34,766 bases of DNA from an uncultured Bacteroidales bacterium (GTDB lineage: Bacteria > Bacteroidota > Bacteroidia > Bacteroidales > FEN-979), in contig CAIVAT010000097.1 of NCBI GenBank assembly GCA_903903985.1, positions 1 through 34,766 on the forward strand, written 5' to 3'. Shown in pieces: positions 13,190 through 22,343 of this stretch. Made by a program: the position numbers and the translations under genes. The notes under the pieces were generated by a model that saw only the letters and a program-made list of their open reading frames with translations, did not search any database and was not told the DNA's origin. Every line of letters begins with the position of its first letter. Position 1 is the first letter of the stretch.

Positions 13190-14122
13190 ATGGAAGTGAT
13201 CGTGGAGAAAATCACCAAAACCTATGGCTTTCAAAAGGCCGTGGATAATATCTCTTTTAAGGTAAACCAGGGGGAGATCGTTGGTTTTCTTGGTCCCAAC
13301 GGTGCCGGGAAAACCACGACCATGAAGATCATAACCTGTTACATGCCGCCGAACGAAGGGGATGTGAAAATCGGGGGAGTGTCGGTCCTGGAAAACCCGG
13401 AAGAGGTAAAAAAACATATTGGCTACCTTCCCGAATCCAACCCGCTGTACAAAGAGATGCCCGTTATTGATTATCTGAAGTTTGTTGCGGAGATCCAGGG
13501 TGTTCCGGCAGGGAAAATCCGTGAACGGATTGTCGAAATGGTGAAGATTTGCGGGCTGAAGAATGAAAAATACAAGAAGATCAATGAACTGTCGAAAGGC
13601 TACCAGCAACGGGTTGGCCTGGCACAGGCGCTGATCCATGATCCGGAGGTGCTCATCCTGGATGAGCCCACTTCGGGCCTTGATCCCAACCAGATCGTTG
13701 AAATACGTGACCTGATCAGGAAAATAGGTCGTGAAAAAACGGTGATCCTCTGCTCCCATATTCTTGCCGAGGTTGAAGCAACCTGCGACCGGATCCTGAT
13801 CATCAGCAAAGGGCAACTGGTTGCCGACGGAACTGCAACTTCGCTGAGAAAACAGGCCCAGAACAAGGAAATTGTCAAGGTAACCATCGAAGACGGCGAC
13901 AGGAATGAAATTTACCGCAGCCTTCAAAGTATTGATTCCGTTGAGCTGGTCGATCTCATGCCCGCCCACACGCAGTCGTACGAAGTCCAAAGCAAACCCG
14001 ATATGGTCTCGAGAAAAGCAATCTTCAGGATGTGCGTGGAAAAAGGTTGGTCCCTTACCGAAATGACGCCGGTGGAACGCAAACTTGAGGAGGTATTCAG
14101 GGATCTTACCATCACCAATTAG
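13190..14122 (+). CDS. gldA: GldA-type ABC transporter ATP-binding protein
   Basis: The ATG at 13190 is preferred to the GTG at 13181, giving 310 residues. The nucleotide-binding domain has Walker A GPNGAGKTT (35-43), the signature LSKGYQQR (134-141, the form seen in GldA and in relatives of the CcmA/drug-exporter class), Walker B VLILDEP (154-160) with the D-loop SGLD and the H-loop His at about 190. The C-terminal 90 residues form the extra domain typical of gliding-associated and exporter ATPases. In Flavobacterium GldA works with GldF and GldG, which follow here in order. Many non-gliding Bacteroidota also carry the set, so motility is not proved. Confidence 0.9.
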   Translation: MEVIVEKITKTYGFQKAVDNISFKVNQGEIVGFLGPNGAGKTTTMKIITCYMPPNEGDVKIGGVSVLENPEEVKKHIGYLPESNPLYKEMPVIDYLKFVAEIQGVPAGKIRERIVEMVKICGLKNEKYKKINELSKGYQQRVGLAQALIHDPEVLILDEPTSGLDPNQIVEIRDLIRKIGREKTVILCSHILAEVEATCDRILIISKGQLVADGTATSLRKQAQNKEIVKVTIEDGDRNEIYRSLQSIDSVELVDLMPAHTQSYEVQSKPDMVSRKAIFRMCVEKGWSLTEMTPVERKLEEVFRDLTITN

Positions 14123-14195
14123 TTTCAGCGGTTCAGCGGGCTATCAATTACCTCTTTTATGAAATAACTGCAAATTCAACAGAAAAAACTGATTT

Positions 14196-14921
14196 ATGGA
14201 TAAAATCTGGATTATTGCAAAAAGGGAACTACGGTCGTTTTTTGATTCGCTCATGGCCTATGTGATGATCATCTTGTTTCTCGGGTTCAGTGGTTTTTTT
14301 ACCTGGCTTTTTGGCAGCGATGTTTTCCTGGTCAACCAGGCCAGTCTCCAGTCTTTTTTCGGCATCTCATTCTGGACCTTGTTCTTTTTTATTCCTGCGG
14401 TGACCATGGGGCTGCTGGCCGATGAGCGGAAATCGGGCACCCTTGAACTGCTCGTAACCAAACCGGTCAGCGACTGGCAGATCATTGCCGGGAAATTCTT
14501 CTCGGCTTTTTTCCTGATCTGCATCACCCTGGCCCTTACATTGCCCTATTATATTACCGTTGCAAGCATCGGGAAAATAGATCACGGCTCGGTGTGGATG
14601 GGGTATCTTGGCCTGCTCTTCATGAGCGCCTCGTACATCAGCATCGGGTTATTCGCAAGCAGCATCACCAGCAACCAGATCGTCGCATTCTTAACGGCGC
14701 TTTTTATCGGGATTTTCTTTCACCTCATCTTCGGTCTTGTCGGCAGCGGTTCAGGCGGATGGTTTGCAGGCATTCTCGGGTATCTCAGCCTGTCGAATCA
14801 TTATGAATCCATGGCAAGAGGGGTGATCGATTCAAAAGATGTTCTCTATTTTCTCTCCATCATTTTTACCGGTTTGATCGGCACTGAACTGGCATTGTCA
14901 AGACGCAATATTTCAAATTAA
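14196..14921 (+). CDS. gldF: GldF-type ABC transporter permease
   Basis: The 241-residue polytopic protein has about six membrane segments. The second half of the first two-helix part contains PAVTMGLLADERKSGTLELL, the conserved phrase of ABC-2 type permeases, and VTKPVSDWQIIAGKFFSAFF follows it. The N-terminal phrase, WIIAKRELRSFFDSLMAY, is characteristic of GldF. It forms the membrane channel with GldA and is presumed to work with GldG. It lies 73 bp after gldA and 22 bp before gldG, so the three are probably co-transcribed. Confidence 0.9.
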   Translation: MDKIWIIAKRELRSFFDSLMAYVMIILFLGFSGFFTWLFGSDVFLVNQASLQSFFGISFWTLFFFIPAVTMGLLADERKSGTLELLVTKPVSDWQIIAGKFFSAFFLICITLALTLPYYITVASIGKIDHGSVWMGYLGLLFMSASYISIGLFASSITSNQIVAFLTALFIGIFFHLIFGLVGSGSGGWFAGILGYLSLSNHYESMARGVIDSKDVLYFLSIIFTGLIGTELALSRRNISN

Positions 14922-14943
14922 AATGATCTGAAATAATCGACAG

Positions 14944-16464
14944 ATGAAAAACAAAAAATCGATTTTATCTTATATTTTACTGATCACTGGGGTCATCATT
15001 GTGATCAATATCCTGGCCGACCGGTTCTTTCTGCGGCTTGATTTTACCGCCGATAAAAGGTATACATTAAGCCAGGCGACTAAAAAAATCCTGGGTTCGA
15101 TCAAGGAACCTGTGACCGTCACGGCCTATTTCAGCGAAGAACTTCCTAATGACTTCTCCCGGTTGCGGCGCGATTTTAAAGAGGAATTGATTGAATATTC
15201 CAGCCGTTCAAATGGCAAAGTGCTGTTCGAATTCATCAATCCAAACAAGGATGAGGCGACCGAGCAAAAAGCGATGCAGGAGGGAATCAACCCCGTGCTG
15301 ATCAATGTCAGGGAAAAAGACCAGGTCAAACAGCAAAAAGCTTACCTTGGTGCGGTGGTGCACTATGGAGATAAGAAAGAGGTGATCCCGGTGATCCAGC
15401 CCGGAGCTGCCATGGAATACAGCCTTTCAACCTCTATTAAAAAAATGTCTGTTGACAACAAACCCAAAATAGCTTTCCTGCAAGGACACAACGAAACTTC
15501 CCCCAATGCCATGGTCCAGGTCATGCAGTCCCTGTCGGTCCTGTATGATGTTGAACCCGTGAATCTCAATGACTCCGCGGTGCGCCTTGACCAGTATAAA
15601 ACACTGGTCATTGTTGATCCGAAAGACACGATCCCGGAGCCGCATTTTCGAAAGCTGGATGAATTTCTATCTTCGGGGAAAAACATTTACATTGCAATGA
15701 ACCGGGTGAATGGCAACTTCCAGACCGCTTCAGGAACAGCGGTCGGTACCGGCCTCGAAAAATGGCTGGAAAATAAAGGTGTGCGGGTGACCCCGAATTT
15801 CATCGTTGACCAGAGTTGCGGAAGTGTGATGGTGAATCAGCAGCAAGGGGGCATGACCTTCCAGTCCAACCTGAGATTTCCGTATTTCCCGCTGATCACA
15901 AAATTCGCTCCGACCCCCGCTACACAAGGGTTAACCTCCGTTCTGCTGCAGTTTGCCAGTCCCATTGAATTTGTTGCACTGAACAAAGAGGTGACTTTTA
16001 CGCCTCTCGCAACCACCTCTGAACATTCCGGCACCGAAAACCCACCACTCACCTTTAACATCAGCCGGAACTGGCAACAAAAAGATTTTCCTTTGTCAAA
16101 CCTCACCGTATGCGGATTGTTAAGCGGCAAAATCGCAGGGAACATGCCTTCCCGCATCCTTGTCGTTTCTGATGGCGATTTTCCTGTCAACGGCGAGGGA
16201 CAGCAGGCCAGGCAGATCCCTCCCGACAACCTGAACTTCATTGTTAACGCCATCGACTGGATCTCCGATGATACCGGGCTGATCGATCTCAGGACCAAAG
16301 AGGTCAATTCAAGGCCGCTCGATCAAATGGATGATGGGAAAAAAGTATTGATTAAATATCTCAATTTCCTCCTTCCGATTTTCCTGGTTATCGGGGTCGG
16401 GATCGTTCGCTGGCAATATCGCAGGAACCTCCGGATGAAGAGGATGCATGAAGACTTTATCTAG
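14944..16464 (+). CDS. gldG: GldG-type ABC transporter auxiliary protein
   Basis: The 506-residue protein is anchored by a hydrophobic segment at about residues 9-25. A large extracytoplasmic part opens with FFLRLDFTADKRYTLSQATK, the usual start of the GldG/ABC-auxiliary domain, and continues with NPNKDEATEQKAMQEGINPV. A class I glutamine amidotransferase-like fold follows: IAFLQGHNE, VIVDPKDTIPEP and ILVVSDGDFPVNG. A C-terminal membrane segment (FLLPIFLVIGVGIV) is followed by a short basic tail. The family name (gliding motility-associated ABC transporter substrate-binding protein) describes a component whose exact role in transport is not settled. The order gldF then gldG fits the known operon. 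Confidence 0.9.
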   Translation: MKNKKSILSYILLITGVIIVINILADRFFLRLDFTADKRYTLSQATKKILGSIKEPVTVTAYFSEELPNDFSRLRRDFKEELIEYSSRSNGKVLFEFINPNKDEATEQKAMQEGINPVLINVREKDQVKQQKAYLGAVVHYGDKKEVIPVIQPGAAMEYSLSTSIKKMSVDNKPKIAFLQGHNETSPNAMVQVMQSLSVLYDVEPVNLNDSAVRLDQYKTLVIVDPKDTIPEPHFRKLDEFLSSGKNIYIAMNRVNGNFQTASGTAVGTGLEKWLENKGVRVTPNFIVDQSCGSVMVNQQQGGMTFQSNLRFPYFPLITKFAPTPATQGLTSVLLQFASPIEFVALNKEVTFTPLATTSEHSGTENPPLTFNISRNWQQKDFPLSNLTVCGLLSGKIAGNMPSRILVVSDGDFPVNGEGQQARQIPPDNLNFIVNAIDWISDDTGLIDLRTKEVNSRPLDQMDDGKKVLIKYLNFLLPIFLVIGVGIVRWQYRRNLRMKRMHEDFI

Positions 16465-16528
16465 CCGGATACCTCCGGGAACAGGAATTAAAACATATCT
16501 GACGAAAACAAAATAGGGAGGGATTATC

Positions 16529-17497
16529 ATGTTCAGGAAAATTACCAACAGATCCTTGCTGATCATTTTCACTGTCCTTGCTGCGCTGGTGGTGTTCATT
16601 TTCATTTATGACCGGCAGAAGGGTGACAGGACATTTAAAAGCGAGTTGTTCATCGTTGATTCGGCAGCAGTCACATCCATCACCATTTACCCGAAAGGAA
16701 ATGGAACCGATGTTCTCAAACTCATCAAGTCGGGAGGGAAAGGATGGGAGATTAGCCACATGAATAAGCGATATCCCGCCGATTCAGGAATCATGCAGCG
16801 CATTTTACAGGTCCTGGCCCATGTATTGCCCGAAAGGGTTGCGGGAACCGACAGATCAAACTGGAAGGATTACGAAATCACCGACTCTTTGGGCACCAGG
16901 GTGGTTGTTGAGCAGGGTCAGAAAGTTGCTGCCGATTTCAGGGTGGGAAAAATCTCCTTTTCTCAGGACCGTAGCCCTCAAAATTATGGCGGGAGGCAGA
17001 ATATGTCGGCTAAATCGCATATTCGTGTTGCCGGCGACGAGCGGGTGTATGTCGTGGATGGATTTTTATCGATGATGTTTGCCGATAATCCTTCCCAATA
17101 CCGGAGCAGGGTGATATTCAGGCTGGATAAAAGCCTGGTTACCAAACTGACCTTTATATACCCGGGCGACAGCTCATTTGTGCTTTCCAGAAGTGGAAGC
17201 AAATGGTCTGTCAATAACGCACCTGCTGATTCAGCCGAAACAGAAAAATACCTTAATTCCGTCGCCACAACCATGGGGAATGAATTTGCCGGTGAAAATG
17301 ACCTGATCCCGGTTTTCAACTACACACTGAAAGTTGAAGGCAACAACATGTCGCCGGTTGAAGTGCACGGGGCAATAAATCCTGGCATGAAAAAATATTA
17401 TGTCAAATCGGATTACAATTCCTCCGCCACTTTTGGTTCTTCTGCTCCGAACCTGTTCAATCAAATCTTTCCTTCCGGAAAAAGATTTACTCCATAA
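16529..17497 (+). CDS. DUF4340 domain protein
   Basis: The 322-residue protein has a single membrane anchor at about residues 9-27 and a large extracytoplasmic DUF4340 region. Visible phrases are GWEISHMNKRYPADSGIMQR, ERVAGTDRSNWKDYEITDS and VYVVDGFLSMMFADNPSQYR, with a second, weaker repeat of the domain (KLTFIYPGDSSFVLSRSGSK, then WSVNNAPADSAETEKYLNSV). DUF4340 proteins typically follow GldG-like genes and probably form part of the same envelope complex. A purine-rich sequence, GGGAGG at 16516-16521, precedes the start. The 64-bp gap after gldG suggests the same transcript, and a terminator candidate follows at 17613. Confidence 0.85.
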   Translation: MFRKITNRSLLIIFTVLAALVVFIFIYDRQKGDRTFKSELFIVDSAAVTSITIYPKGNGTDVLKLIKSGGKGWEISHMNKRYPADSGIMQRILQVLAHVLPERVAGTDRSNWKDYEITDSLGTRVVVEQGQKVAADFRVGKISFSQDRSPQNYGGRQNMSAKSHIRVAGDERVYVVDGFLSMMFADNPSQYRSRVIFRLDKSLVTKLTFIYPGDSSFVLSRSGSKWSVNNAPADSAETEKYLNSVATTMGNEFAGENDLIPVFNYTLKVEGNNMSPVEVHGAINPGMKKYYVKSDYNSSATFGSSAPNLFNQIFPSGKRFTP

Positions 17498-17612
17498 CCG
17501 GTGGCATCCGCCAACATCTTATTGCCTGTTTATTTACAAATTTCCTGACCCCGGTGTTCCTATGGGCTGGTTGCTCAGTGGGATGACTTAGATCTGCGCG
17601 AAAGTTGTAAAG

Positions 17613-17636
17613 AAACCAGGATACAACTGGTTTTTT
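17613..17636 (+). terminator. Terminator of the gld operon (candidate)
   Basis: AAACCAG at 17613-17619 and CTGGTTT at 17627-17633 form a perfect 7-bp stem with the loop GATACAA, and three more T follow. It lies 116 bp after the DUF4340 stop. Confidence 0.5.
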
Positions 17637-17641
17637 GGATT

Positions 17642-17649
17642 TACTTTTG
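17642..17649 (+). promoter_or_regulatory. Candidate -7 box of the L,D-transpeptidase gene
   Basis: TACTTTTG matches TAnnTTTG, just after the terminator candidate and 77 bp before the ATG at 17727. No TTG is present 20-21 bp upstream. Confidence 0.35.
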
Positions 17650-17726
17650 CAACCTGATCAGGGATCAAACTAATTTTTCCTTAATAACAGGTTGAAACCT
17701 GCTGGTTTGCTAAAAAAGAAATGCAT

Positions 17727-19328
17727 ATGAAACTTTTAAGCCCTCCTGTTTTCGCCATCATTATGGTCTTATCGATGACGATGGCATCCTGTTCAATAAA
17801 GGAGAAAAAAACATCGGCCAAACTCCCGGATGATCGGCTGCGCGGCGCAATTAACCGGAAATGCAACATGCCGTTCGACAGCAACCTTCTGGTCCCATTT
17901 TATCAAACCTACCCCGAATTGAACAAATACAGGAAGGATCTGACAACGGTTTACCGGCAGCGCAAGTTTACCCTTATTTGGTATGATGAACGGGGAATTG
18001 TGGAATTTAGCCAGACTCTTTTCAACAAAGTCAAGAATCTGGACATGGAGGGTGTATCGTCGAAATTTCCTTACCAGGAAAAGATCGACGGTGTTTTTGA
18101 AAATGAAAAGGAGAATACGCTATCCGCCACGGATATTGAATTCTTGCTTACCAACCTCTATCTCTTCTATGCCGAAAAGGTGTACCAAGGCCTTGCCGAC
18201 ACAACAACGACCGCCCTGGGCTGGCTTCTTCCCCGCAAGCAGGTTACTTACGTTGCCATGCTCGATTCGGTTGTAGCAGATCCGAAATTGCTCGACCGCA
18301 ATGACAGCACGCTGTTCAAACAGTATTACAAACTCCGGGAAGTGCTGAAGCATTATCGTGAAATTGAGAAACAGGGAGGCTGGAACCCCATCGACCTTGA
18401 CCCGAAGTTAAAAGCCTACAAGCCGGGCGATACGGCGAAAGCGATCCAGCAGATCAGGACCCGGCTGTTCATTACCGGAGATCTGAAACAGGACACCCAA
18501 AGCAACAGGTATGACCCTGAACTTGAGGAAGGAGTAAAAAATTACCAGTTACGCAATGGCAACATCCCCGGTAAATCCATTTTGCCGGAACACATCAAAG
18601 AGATGAATGTGCCGATCAGCGATCGGATTAAAAAAATCATCGTGAACATGGAGCGATGCAGATGGATCTCTCCTGAGTTTGCAAAGGCGGAGGAGTATAT
18701 CGTCGTGAACATCCCCTCCTTCAAACTCACCTTCGTCAGGAAGGGCAAAATCGAACTCACCTCCCCGGTGGTTGTCGGGAGCAACGTAACAAAAACAGAT
18801 ATCTTCAGCGGGATGTTAAGCTATATTGTGTTCAGCCCTTACTGGAACCTGCCGCAGAGCATCATCAATAAAGAGGTGAAGCCGGGAATGTCAAAGAACA
18901 AGAATTACCTCGAAAAGCACAACATGGAATGGAATAACGGGCAGGTACGCCAGAAACCGGGTAAAAACAATTCATTGGGACTGATCAAGTTCATCTTTCC
19001 CAATTCCAATGACATATACATGCATGACACCCCTGCCAAAAGCCTGTTTGCCAGGGAGAGCAGGGCCTTCAGCCATGGCTGCATCCGTGTTGCAAAACCA
19101 AGGGAACTGGCACTGGCCATCCTGCAGGATGATCCCAACTGGACGCCCGGAAAAATCGATGCATCCATGCATGCCGGAAAGGAAACCACTTGCGTGTTAA
19201 AGAAAAAAATCCCTGTATATATCGGCTACCTGACCGCGTGGGTGGATGGACAAGGAGCGATCAACTTTTATAAGGATATTTATGACCGGGATGAGCGCCT
19301 GGGACAACTATTAATTGATAACCAATGA
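17727..19328 (+). CDS. YcbB/LdtD-like L,D-transpeptidase lipoprotein
   Basis: The start at 17727 (second ATG of ATG-CAT-ATG) gives 533 residues and a lipoprotein signal with the lipobox MASC, Cys at about 22. A long N-terminal region, typical of the LdtD/YcbB family, contains ALGWLLPRKQ. A peptidoglycan-binding-like segment follows at about 230-280 (AIQQIRTRLFITGD and EEGVKNYQLRNGNIPGKS). The catalytic domain carries YIVVNIPSFKLTFVRKGK, SPYWNLPQSI, HDTPAKSLF and the active-site motif SHGCIRV with Cys at about 452. The enzyme makes 3-3 crosslinks or attaches proteins to peptidoglycan. All catalytic residues seem present. A plausible own promoter lies at 17642. Confidence 0.9.
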   Translation: MKLLSPPVFAIIMVLSMTMASCSIKEKKTSAKLPDDRLRGAINRKCNMPFDSNLLVPFYQTYPELNKYRKDLTTVYRQRKFTLIWYDERGIVEFSQTLFNKVKNLDMEGVSSKFPYQEKIDGVFENEKENTLSATDIEFLLTNLYLFYAEKVYQGLADTTTTALGWLLPRKQVTYVAMLDSVVADPKLLDRNDSTLFKQYYKLREVLKHYREIEKQGGWNPIDLDPKLKAYKPGDTAKAIQQIRTRLFITGDLKQDTQSNRYDPELEEGVKNYQLRNGNIPGKSILPEHIKEMNVPISDRIKKIIVNMERCRWISPEFAKAEEYIVVNIPSFKLTFVRKGKIELTSPVVVGSNVTKTDIFSGMLSYIVFSPYWNLPQSIINKEVKPGMSKNKNYLEKHNMEWNNGQVRQKPGKNNSLGLIKFIFPNSNDIYMHDTPAKSLFARESRAFSHGCIRVAKPRELALAILQDDPNWTPGKIDASMHAGKETTCVLKKKIPVYIGYLTAWVDGQGAINFYKDIYDRDERLGQLLIDNQ

Positions 19329-19516
19329 TTTGCATTTTATCAAATGCTGAAGCTCTTTTGATATCTCCTGGTTTCTCTTTTATCCGTCATAAACAAGGCT
19401 GGTGCCTGGAAAAGGATGGCTGACCTGCAATCCAGCCATTGAAATCGACAATTCAACAGGTTTTATCTTTCCACCCCCTTCATTACTCCCTTTTTTTGCA
19501 GAAAAAACAATCTGCC

Positions 19517-21892
19517 ATGAAAGGACTCTTTTTCTTATTCGTTATTTCAGCATCAATCGCTTTTTTAAGCCCGGTGACCGCGCAAAAGCCAACACAGGTC
19601 ATCAGGGGCTCGGTGTTCGACAAACAATCGCTGGTCACCCTGCCAGGGGCCAACATCGTTATCGTCGGCTCAGTCCCGGCACTTGGCGCTTCCACGGGAA
19701 TTGACGGAAGCTTTAGAATTGCCGGCGTAAATCCCGGCAGGTACGACCTCCAGGCTACCTACCTTGGTTACAAACCGGTGGTGATCTCCAGTGTGGTTGT
19801 CACCGCGGGAAAAGAGGTTGTCATCGAAGTCGGGTTGGAGGAAAACATCAGTTCGCTCAAAGAAGTGGTCATTTCCGGGGTGAAGAAACATGAAACGATC
19901 AACCAGATGGCGCCGGTGAGTGCGCGGTCGTTTTCAATGGAGGAAGTCAACCGGTACGCGGGAGGAAGGTCAGATCCGTCAAGACTGGTCTCTAATTTTG
20001 CCGGGGTCAGTACACCAAATGATTCACGCAATGATATCGTGATCCGGGGGAACTCCCCGATGGGGGTGCTGTGGCAGATCGATGGGCTGACCGTCCCGAA
20101 TCCGAATCATTTTGTAACCCTTGGAACAACAGGTGGCCCGGTGAGTGCCTTGAATCCGAATGCCCTGAATAATTCTGATTTTTTCACCTCTGCCTTTCCG
20201 GCCGACTATGGAAATGCAGTTGCGGGGGTATTTGATATCCATCTGAGGATAGGAAACACGGAAAGGCGCGAACACATGATCCAGTTCGGGGCGTTGACCG
20301 GTTTAGAGGCCATGTCGGAAGGGCCCTTCAGGGTTGGAGGCAAAGCGTCGTACCTCATCGCATACCGTTATTCCTTTACCGGTTTCGCTCAGAACCTCGG
20401 TATTTCGATCGGCACTTCCGCCACCCCCAGGTACCAGGACCTTACTTTTAAAATCAATTCAGGTGAGACAAAACTGGGGCAATTTACCTTGTTCGGCCTC
20501 GGCGGGATCAGCAGCATTGACTTTTTGCATAACACGATTGATTCAACCGATATTTATGCGATGCCCGGCCAGGATGCCTATTCAAACAGTAAAATCGGGG
20601 TAATCGGAATAAAACACTTTATCCGTCTGAGTAAAAAGATCTACTGGAAGAGCGTGGTGGGCATCTCCTATTCGGAGAACGGGTACGCCCTCGACACCAT
20701 CAACAGCGCACAGGAGCCCATCAGGGCGAGGGATTCAAAGGATACCGAGATCCGGTATGAGATCAATTCATTTATTGATTACAAGGCCAACGCACACCTC
20801 ACGGCCAAAGCAGGGGTCCAATGCGATTTTCTTCGTCTTGACCTCCGGTTGCAGGACCGCCTGCATTCAAACGAATGGATCAATATCTGGGATTTCCGGG
20901 GATTTACCTCCCTGCTGTCGGCCTACCTGGAGGCAAAATACAGGATCAGCGAAAAACTTACACTCGATGCCGGTTTCCGCAGCCAGTTGCTGACCCTTAA
21001 TCATTCCGTCTCTTTCGAACCCCGGCTCGGCTTGAAATTTTATGTGAATGAAAAGAATACCATCGGCATTGGCTTCGGCCATCACAGCCAGATGCAGCCA
21101 CTCTCCGTTTACTATTACAGGAATCAACTGCCCGATTTTTCATACGATGAATCAAACCGGAACCTTGGATTCACCAGCAGCCTGCATTTTGTCGGATCAT
21201 ATGAGGTCAGGCCATTCAAAGACTGGCGGATAAAAACCGAAGGCTATTACCAGATGCTCTATGATGTGCCTGTATCCCTGAGTCCTGGCAGTTTTTCGAT
21301 GTTGAATGAAGGGGCCTCCTATGCCCCCACCGAAGTGGGAAATCTCACCAACAGCGGAACAGGAACCAACTATGGCCTTGAACTGACGGTTGAAAAGTTT
21401 TTTTCTCATGGATACTACGGTTTGTTAACCGGTTCGGTATATGAAGCCAAATACAAACCCAGTGATGGCATCGAGCGAAACACCGCCTTCAATGGGAATT
21501 ATGTTTACAATATCCTGGCCGGGAAAGAATTTAAAGTGGGGAAGAGCAAACGCAATTCTTTTTCGGTTGATGTCAAATTTTCACATGCCGGCGGAAGATA
21601 CTACACGCCAATCGACCTTGAAGCATCGAAAGCTGCCGGGCAAGAGGTGCTCATGGGCGATGCCTATGCGTTTTCGAAACGCTACCCCGATTTCATCAGG
21701 CTGGATGTCAAAGCCGGGTTTACTTATAACAGCAGCAAATGGAAACTGTCACAGACCTTTTATATCGATATCCAGAATGTGACAGGCCATCAAAACATTT
21801 TTGCCCAGCAGTATAACCCGGTCACCCATAAAATCAACACCTTGTACCAGATCGGGTTTTATCCCAACTTTGTTTACAGAATACAGTTTTAA
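19517..21892 (+). CDS. TonB-dependent receptor (CarboxypepD_reg-like type)
   Basis: The start at 19517 begins a signal peptide (about 22 residues, ending SPVTAQ); an in-frame ATG at 19439 adds an unlikely leader. Residues 24-110 form a carboxypeptidase-regulatory-like beta domain: GSVFDKQSLVTLPGANIVIV and STGIDGSFRIAGVNPGRYDL. The phrase SSLKEVVISG, like a TonB-box region, precedes the plug domain (DIVIRGNSPMGVLWQIDGLT, then VSALNPNALNNSDFFTSAFP). The remaining 550 residues form the beta-barrel, ending in IQF. Total length is 791 residues. It has no SusD partner gene beside it, so it is not a typical SusCD pair and the substrate is unknown. A metal chelate, peptide or oligosaccharide are all possible. 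Confidence 0.9.
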   Translation: MKGLFFLFVISASIAFLSPVTAQKPTQVIRGSVFDKQSLVTLPGANIVIVGSVPALGASTGIDGSFRIAGVNPGRYDLQATYLGYKPVVISSVVVTAGKEVVIEVGLEENISSLKEVVISGVKKHETINQMAPVSARSFSMEEVNRYAGGRSDPSRLVSNFAGVSTPNDSRNDIVIRGNSPMGVLWQIDGLTVPNPNHFVTLGTTGGPVSALNPNALNNSDFFTSAFPADYGNAVAGVFDIHLRIGNTERREHMIQFGALTGLEAMSEGPFRVGGKASYLIAYRYSFTGFAQNLGISIGTSATPRYQDLTFKINSGETKLGQFTLFGLGGISSIDFLHNTIDSTDIYAMPGQDAYSNSKIGVIGIKHFIRLSKKIYWKSVVGISYSENGYALDTINSAQEPIRARDSKDTEIRYEINSFIDYKANAHLTAKAGVQCDFLRLDLRLQDRLHSNEWINIWDFRGFTSLLSAYLEAKYRISEKLTLDAGFRSQLLTLNHSVSFEPRLGLKFYVNEKNTIGIGFGHHSQMQPLSVYYYRNQLPDFSYDESNRNLGFTSSLHFVGSYEVRPFKDWRIKTEGYYQMLYDVPVSLSPGSFSMLNEGASYAPTEVGNLTNSGTGTNYGLELTVEKFFSHGYYGLLTGSVYEAKYKPSDGIERNTAFNGNYVYNILAGKEFKVGKSKRNSFSVDVKFSHAGGRYYTPIDLEASKAAGQEVLMGDAYAFSKRYPDFIRLDVKAGFTYNSSKWKLSQTFYIDIQNVTGHQNIFAQQYNPVTHKINTLYQIGFYPNFVYRIQF

Positions 21893-22065
21893 TTTTTCCG
21901 GCCTTCTGCGGAGTTTCCATAAGGGTGTATTGAAAGAAACAGTATTTTTATTCAGAAAAAAGAGGGGAATGAAATCCCGTTTATGAAAAACGAGGAACGG
22001 GCTTATTTTTATATGAAAGGAAAGCTGGACAAGTCTCCAACAACATTTAAACAGGACAGGGCAGC

Positions 22066-22332
22066 ATGAAAAAAACACTGATTATCAACAGCCATCCAAT
22101 CAAGGATCGTTTTAATTTTGCCATCGCCCGCTCATATAAACCGGGTGCTTTAACTACCGGGGCTGACGTAAACGAGACCATCACCACGCTCGACCAGCCT
22201 GGCTGGTATTACCGGTTCATGTTCGGTCTGCCAGGTGTTAACCAGTTAAAAAAATCTACCCTGGAATTCTGCGATGTTAAGCCGGTAAAAGTTAATTTTA
22301 TAGGCCCGGCGAAAAGCATGAAGAAAATTTAA
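22066..22332 (+). pseudogene. NAD(P)H-quinone reductase remnant with internal deletion
   Basis: The 88-residue reading joins two non-adjacent parts of a YwrO/MdaB-like flavodoxin-fold quinone reductase. Residues 1-38 are the beginning (KTLIINSHPIKDRFNFAIAR, the first FMN loop), and from about 40 the reading jumps to PGWYYRFMFGLPGVNQLKKS and TLEFCDVKPVKVNFIGP, which belongs near residue 150-180 of a 190-200-residue protein. About 110 residues including the second FMN loop and active-site region are missing, and the last helix is cut short at SMKKI. The frame is intact, so a small peptide could be made but not an enzyme. It lies 11 bp before the membrane protein gene. Confidence 0.75.
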
Positions 22333-22343
22333 AAACACTCAAC

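Noticed and set aside
13175..13990. 271-codon minus-strand reading opposite gldA
   Set aside because: The plus strand carries full ABC ATPase motifs; the antisense product has no recognisable domain.
19439..19516. Earlier ATG for the TonB-dependent receptor
   Set aside because: It would place 26 residues before a good signal peptide that begins at 19517.
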